A stretch of 23,706 nt of DNA from a virus: the IMG/VR virus record IMGVR_UViG_3300033150_001045, positions 1 through 23,706 of that record; one strand, 5' to 3'. The notes beneath the pieces are model-generated. The model worked only from the letters and a program-made list of their open reading frames with translations. It searched no databases and was not told the DNA's origin. The translations under genes and the position numbers were made by a program. This document shows positions 20,927 through 23,706 of the stretch, one piece after another; position 1 is the first letter of the stretch; each line of letters begins with the position of its first letter.

Positions 20927-21244
20927 TTACCACGCTTTCATAAGCCTGCTTCCAAATTTCCATTCATTTTTACTGGTACCATTGCGTCGCGTATCAGCAC
21001 CAACTTCCCACTCAATAGGTTCCATCGTTTTCCAATTACCAGAATTTTTCTGATAGTAATGACTCTTCATTAGCCTTCCAGTTCGACTTTTCCAAGGATG
21101 ATTTTGCTTACAGTAAGCCCAAAGCGTTACTGCCCATTCGCCTAATACTTTATCCAATGCTCTATAAGCTTTAATCGAAGTTTTTGGTAATTCGGCGATT
21201 AATTTCTCCCAACCCTCGAGTTCCACTGAAAACTTTATGCCCAT
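20927..21244 (-). CDS. HK97 gp10-like neck / tail-completion protein with damaged C-terminus
   Basis: A 105-aa protein: KFSVELEGWEKLIAELPKTS, KAYRALDKVLGEWAVTLWAY and HPWKSRTGRLMKSHYYQK, the HP-x-RTG-L motif typical of gp10-like phage proteins (PF04883). ATG at 21244 overlaps the stop of the upstream gene (TAATG); the TTG at 21259 is not needed. The frame ends early at EWKFGSRLMKAW. Immediately after, another frame reads WKQAYESVVREAAVKGTWG then a TAA (20895-20897) and VNLLDQIDLDELN before a TGA (20853-20855), which looks like the original C-terminus. So the gene probably ran to about 20853 and has a frameshift near 20960 plus a stop. Role: head-tail joining. Confidence 0.72.
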   Translation of the reverse strand: MGIKFSVELEGWEKLIAELPKTSIKAYRALDKVLGEWAVTLWAYCKQNHPWKSRTGRLMKSHYYQKNSGNWKTMEPIEWEVGADTRRNGTSKNEWKFGSRLMKAW

Positions 21245-21666
21245 TACTCTTCGCTCCAAATGATTCGAAAGCTCATATCAGTCGCTGACGCGCTTTTGTT
21301 TTTGCTTTCAATTAAGAGTGTGATAACGAGCCGCTTGTATAAGTCACTCCTTGTTTCACGGTCATTGACGAATTATTACTCTTTCCGAGGTGCAAGTTTA
21401 GTATTGGAACATCGGATCCTCCACTCGCGTCAGTGTGTCGATAAATATCAATCCATGATTGACCGAATGACGATGTTTCAATCGCTTTTATTTCAGCATT
21501 TTTCTGCGAGTTGCTTGGGTTTAAAAATAATATTCGAACTCCACTGTCCGGAGCTACGCTCTCAAATCTATGCGATGCTTGAAAAAGCTTCACCAGCGAC
21601 TATCTTATTTTTGAAAGTTTGTTCGACATTTAGACTTCGGTTCCTATGTGAGTAAACTCTTGACAT
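21244..21666 (-). pseudogene. Beta-rich virion structural protein, broken by two frame changes
   Basis: ATG at 21666 has a perfect AGGAGG site and opens SRVYSHRNRSLNVEQTFKNK then IVAGEAFSSIA and a TAG. From about 21600 the protein continues in the next frame (SHRFESVAPDSGVRILFLN, IKAIETSSFGQSWIDIYRHT, ILNLHLGKSNNSSMTVKQGV) until a TAA after YTSGSLSHS. The end returns to the first frame: ITLLIESKNKSASATDMSFR then IIWSEE, stopping at 21244 in overlap with the next start. The pattern fits a widespread family of phage head/neck structural proteins whose members end SATD-x-SIRIxWxEE. That family has some 25-30 residues between YTSGSL and the last part, missing here. The TTTTT run at 21598-21602 is the probable first lesion. 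Confidence 0.72.
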
Positions 21667-21705
21667 TTATTTCCCTCCTGTTTATTTCTTATCTCCTCAA
21701 CTTAT

Positions 21706-22113
21706 TTAATTTTCCGCACTTTCAGCGTTTCCGTTGGAAGGTTCAGCTAAATCGAAAATTATCTTACGCCCTTCCATATCGCAAATCCTTTTTCCTGCTT
21801 CATAATAATACTCAGCCATTAAACTTCGTCCCATAAACTCCGATCCGCGATCTAATGTCACGTCTCGAGTATAATAGTAAAGCGGAGCATGTTCGCCAGC
21901 GAGCCTTTGCATAGCATAATACGCAGCGAAATTTGTTGCTGCGTCTCTCGCCCACATCTCCAAGTTTGCTCCGCTTGCCGGAGCGGTCCCTAAAAACTTC
22001 TTCATTAAAGCTTCGCCGCGACTAACACAAAACGCCATTACTCCACTCGAAAGTGTATCCTCAGAAATACCAGTCGCGCTTCGTACAAAACTAATGGATG
22101 TATAATCTCCCAT
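21706..22113 (-). CDS. Head-tail connector (gp6-like) protein
   Basis: A 135-aa helical protein directly after the capsid gene: DYTSISFVRSATGISEDTLS, VMAFCVSRGEALMKKFLG, NLEMWARDAATNFAAYYAMQ and a long C-terminal helix (MAEYYYEAGKRICDMEGRKI). Such four-helix proteins form the adaptor ring below the portal. ATG at 22113 is preferred over GTG at 22122 because GGTGA (22123-22127) is 9 nt above it and overlaps the GTG region. No break seen. Confidence 0.7.
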   Translation of the reverse strand: MGDYTSISFVRSATGISEDTLSSGVMAFCVSRGEALMKKFLGTAPASGANLEMWARDAATNFAAYYAMQRLAGEHAPLYYYTRDVTLDRGSEFMGRSLMAEYYYEAGKRICDMEGRKIIFDLAEPSNGNAESAEN

Positions 22114-22147
22114 AGTTTCCACTCACCATCATAATTAAAACTATTCG

Positions 22148-22186
22148 AAAAAATAAGGGTATTGGTTGCTTAGCGTCTGACTAAGC
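22148..22186 (-). terminator. Hairpin plus T-run after the capsid gene
   Basis: On the minus strand GCTTAG (22181-22186) and CTAAGC (22168-22173) form a 6-bp stem with a 7-nt loop, followed after about 14 nt by TTTTTT (22148-22153). It lies 10 nt after the capsid stop. This could reduce read-through and thus favour capsid over downstream proteins; archaeal termination mostly needs only the T-run. The short stem limits confidence. Confidence 0.4.
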
Positions 22187-22195
22187 TACAAGGGC

Positions 22196-23002
22196 TTAGT
22201 ACGTCGACGCGAAGCATATAGCGGAAGGTGCTAGTACAGCGGGCACATACCTTTCGAAGAAGACTTGTCCTTGCAGATCCCTTACTTCCTCGACGTAATC
22301 CTCACTCCGCAAATCTTCCCTAAGGAACAAAGCTCCAGCCTGGTCCGAATCCAGAATAAGGACGTGGCCTTCGCTTATCTGCGGAGTTGGAATAACTTTC
22401 AAACCGAGGATAGTTCCGACGTCGTATTTGGAAATGTCTCCGCCTTTCTCCTTGTGAACGAATTCATCAAGTCCAGCGAGTTTGCCGTAGTCAAGCGGGT
22501 TGCAAACCAGTATATCCGGAAGATAATTAGCAGCTCGAACTTTTCCGATCATTTCGCTTATATCGCCGATCTCGTCAGCGTTCGCTCCGCCCCAAGCTCC
22601 GGTTATCTGGAAAGTAATTCCCTTGTTCGCCTTTAGTTCCTCGATTATATCCAAAGTCTCTTTAAGAGCAATTTGCTCGCCAGCTTTTCTGGCTTGTCTT
22701 CGCACAAGGTCCCAGCGTGAGTCTGCAACCATTTCATGAGTTATCTGTGTTCTATAACCGATCTTCTTGTATGTAGCAGTTGTCTCGGTGTAGTCTGGTT
22801 GAAGTATTGGAACTTCAGCTGATTCTCCGACCTCAACTGCAGCGGGCCATGATCCTTCTTTCACGATTTTCACAGAGTCGCCAGAATCCATCTTCACAAC
22901 AGGAAGTATCTGGCGTCCGACTGCTTCCGCCTCTTTAGTCTCAACTATCTCATCGTAAATAACTTCCGCAATTAATGCCGCTTCTGCTGATGTAAGGGTC
23001 AT
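22196..23002 (-). CDS. Major capsid protein, HK97 fold
   Basis: A 268-aa capsid protein. Features of the HK97/linocin-type capsid family: TSAEAALIAEVIYDEIVETK (N-arm helix), VKIVKEGSWPAAVEVGESAE, TATYKKIGYRTQITHEMVAD (E-loop/P-domain), DILVCNPLDYGKLAGLDEFV, GTILGLKVIPTPQISEGHVL and LFLREDLRSEDYVEEVRDLQ then FFERYVPAVLAPSAICF, the classic end of the A-domain. The start at 23002 (ATG) is preferred over GTG 23011, because GAGGTG (23011-23016) covers the latter and is 8 nt above the former. No protease part is fused; cleavage or scaffold functions should be encoded upstream. It is intact. Confidence 0.9.
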   Translation of the reverse strand: MTLTSAEAALIAEVIYDEIVETKEAEAVGRQILPVVKMDSGDSVKIVKEGSWPAAVEVGESAEVPILQPDYTETTATYKKIGYRTQITHEMVADSRWDLVRRQARKAGEQIALKETLDIIEELKANKGITFQITGAWGGANADEIGDISEMIGKVRAANYLPDILVCNPLDYGKLAGLDEFVHKEKGGDISKYDVGTILGLKVIPTPQISEGHVLILDSDQAGALFLREDLRSEDYVEEVRDLQGQVFFERYVPAVLAPSAICFASTY

Positions 23003-23015
23003 TTCATTCACACCT

Positions 23016-23402
23016 CTACAATGTCAATCTTATCTTTCCAGTTGATCCAGCAGTTATATCTTCTAAGGGTATTCCAAGTCTTAAATCTTGCTCGAGTATT
23101 TCATCCGTTCCGCTGACAGTTGGGTAAATTACCCCACCAAAAGCGGCACCGTTTGATACAACGACCGGTACTCCAGCGTCCGCATTAGTTCCAGTAACGA
23201 GCACGTCCACGACGCCTTCAAGCGCAACTGCGACCTGGTCGCCTTCGCTTGCCGGCACCAAGCTAACTCCAAGCGCCCTTTCTCCGTAGTGGCATTTCGC
23301 AACGGTTCCGTCGCCAGACATCGTCACGGCGACACCGCTGGTTATATCTTCGCCAGCTTCAAATGACCATACATTTCCTTCTCCAACTTCTATTCTTGTC
23401 AT
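23016..23402 (-). CDS. DUF2190-like capsid decoration protein
   Basis: A 128-aa beta-rich protein: SFEAGEDITSGVAVTMSGDG, AKCHYGERALGVSLVPASEG, VAVALEGVVDVLVTGTNADA and DLRLGIPLEDITAGSTGKIR. Gly/Val-rich beta repeats with the GVAV and ALGV elements are typical of DUF2190 proteins found beside phage capsid genes and considered capsid stabilising or fibre-like. ATG at 23402 with GTGAT about 5 nt upstream; the gene precedes the capsid gene by 13 nt. Function inferred from family and position. Confidence 0.78.
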   Translation of the reverse strand: MTRIEVGEGNVWSFEAGEDITSGVAVTMSGDGTVAKCHYGERALGVSLVPASEGDQVAVALEGVVDVLVTGTNADAGVPVVVSNGAAFGGVIYPTVSGTDEILEQDLRLGIPLEDITAGSTGKIRLTL

Positions 23403-23408
23403 TTCTTA

Positions 23409-23706
23409 TCACGCCCATCCAAGTTTCTTTCTCAATTCTTCTTTCAGTTCATCTTTAGTTTTGCCTTCGCTTGAAAAGTTAACATGACCTTTCGCTCCGC
23501 TAGATTTCTTAGTCGCTTCGACCATTTCGATCATTTCCTTTATCGCCTCGTCTGAGAAGTTCTCATATTCCTCAGCTTTCTTCTCCGGTAAGCCGGCTTC
23601 TTTCCTCTTCTCAAGCAGTTCAGCAACCAGGTTATCATGAAGTTCCTTCCTGCGCTTAGCCTCAGCTTCCTCATAAGCCTTGATCTTTGCGGATAATTCC
23701 TCGATT
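23409..23706 (-). CDS. Probable scaffold or prohead-protease C-terminus (partial)
   Basis: Partial gene entering from the right edge; 98 visible codons ending TGA at 23409. Mostly charged coiled coil (IEELSAKIKAYEEAEAKRRK, ELHDNLVAELLEKRKEAG) followed by FSDEAIKEMIEMVEATKKS and a final helix KDELKEELRKKLGWA. Such C-terminal helices occur in scaffolding domains, either free or fused to the prohead protease, directly upstream of capsid genes. Which form cannot be decided here because the N-terminus is outside the window. Confidence 0.6.
   Translation of the reverse strand, partial: IEELSAKIKAYEEAEAKRRKELHDNLVAELLEKRKEAGLPEKKAEEYENFSDEAIKEMIEMVEATKKSSGAKGHVNFSSEGKTKDELKEELRKKLGWA

Noticed and set aside
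21598-21602. All gene breaks caused by single-base homopolymer errors
   Set aside because: Plausible for the T5 run here, but several other breaks are not at homopolymers and lack whole blocks of family sequence.

Overview
The window is part of the structural (head-tail) operon of a tailed archaeal virus or provirus (Caudoviricetes-like). The archaeal assignment rests on three things seen in the sequence: strong GAGGTGAT-type ribosome binding sites, TTTAAATA/TTTATAAAA TATA boxes about 33-38 nt upstream of short ribbon-helix-helix (RHH) genes, and an intein plus LAGLIDADG and HNH homing-type genes. No rRNA, tRNA or CRISPR array was found. Almost everything is on the minus strand, so the gene order below runs from high to low coordinates.

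Head and neck (23706-20363): C-terminus of a coiled-coil, probably scaffold-like protein, DUF2190-like capsid accessory protein, HK97-type major capsid protein, head-tail connector, a broken beta-rich structural gene, a gp10-like neck/tail-completion gene with a damaged end, and a tail terminator-like gene. Tail (10345-1): two tandem tail-tube paralogues, a tail-assembly chaperone pair with a likely +1 frameshift, a TP901-type tape measure, a baseplate hub gene in three pieces, several small tail-operon genes, and a long LamG adhesin interrupted by a LAGLIDADG intein and running off the window.

Between the tail terminator and the first tail tube gene lies an accessory insert of about 10 kb (20360-10349). 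It starts with its own TATA box and a 45-aa RHH protein. Six glycosyltransferases, a SAM-dependent methyltransferase, two small Cys-rich zinc-ribbon proteins and three small unknowns follow, many coupled by ATGA overlaps. The 3' part holds two more RHH genes with their own promoters, an unknown gene, the only plus-strand gene (a fused HNH-like plus RHH-like protein), and a free-standing LAGLIDADG endonuclease with an N-terminal helix-turn-helix. The natural reading is a sugar-modification cargo cassette expressed from inside the virion operon, acting on virion proteins or on the host surface. Which of these is inference.

The most unusual property is that many genes in all modules are broken. 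At roughly ten places two overlapping frames each hold one half of a recognisable protein, and at several of them (methyltransferase, two glycosyltransferases, neck protein) the two halves also lack a block of about 10-30 residues expected from the family. This is more than single-base sequencing error and points to a decaying provirus or a systematic assembly defect. Read-level checking is needed to separate the two.
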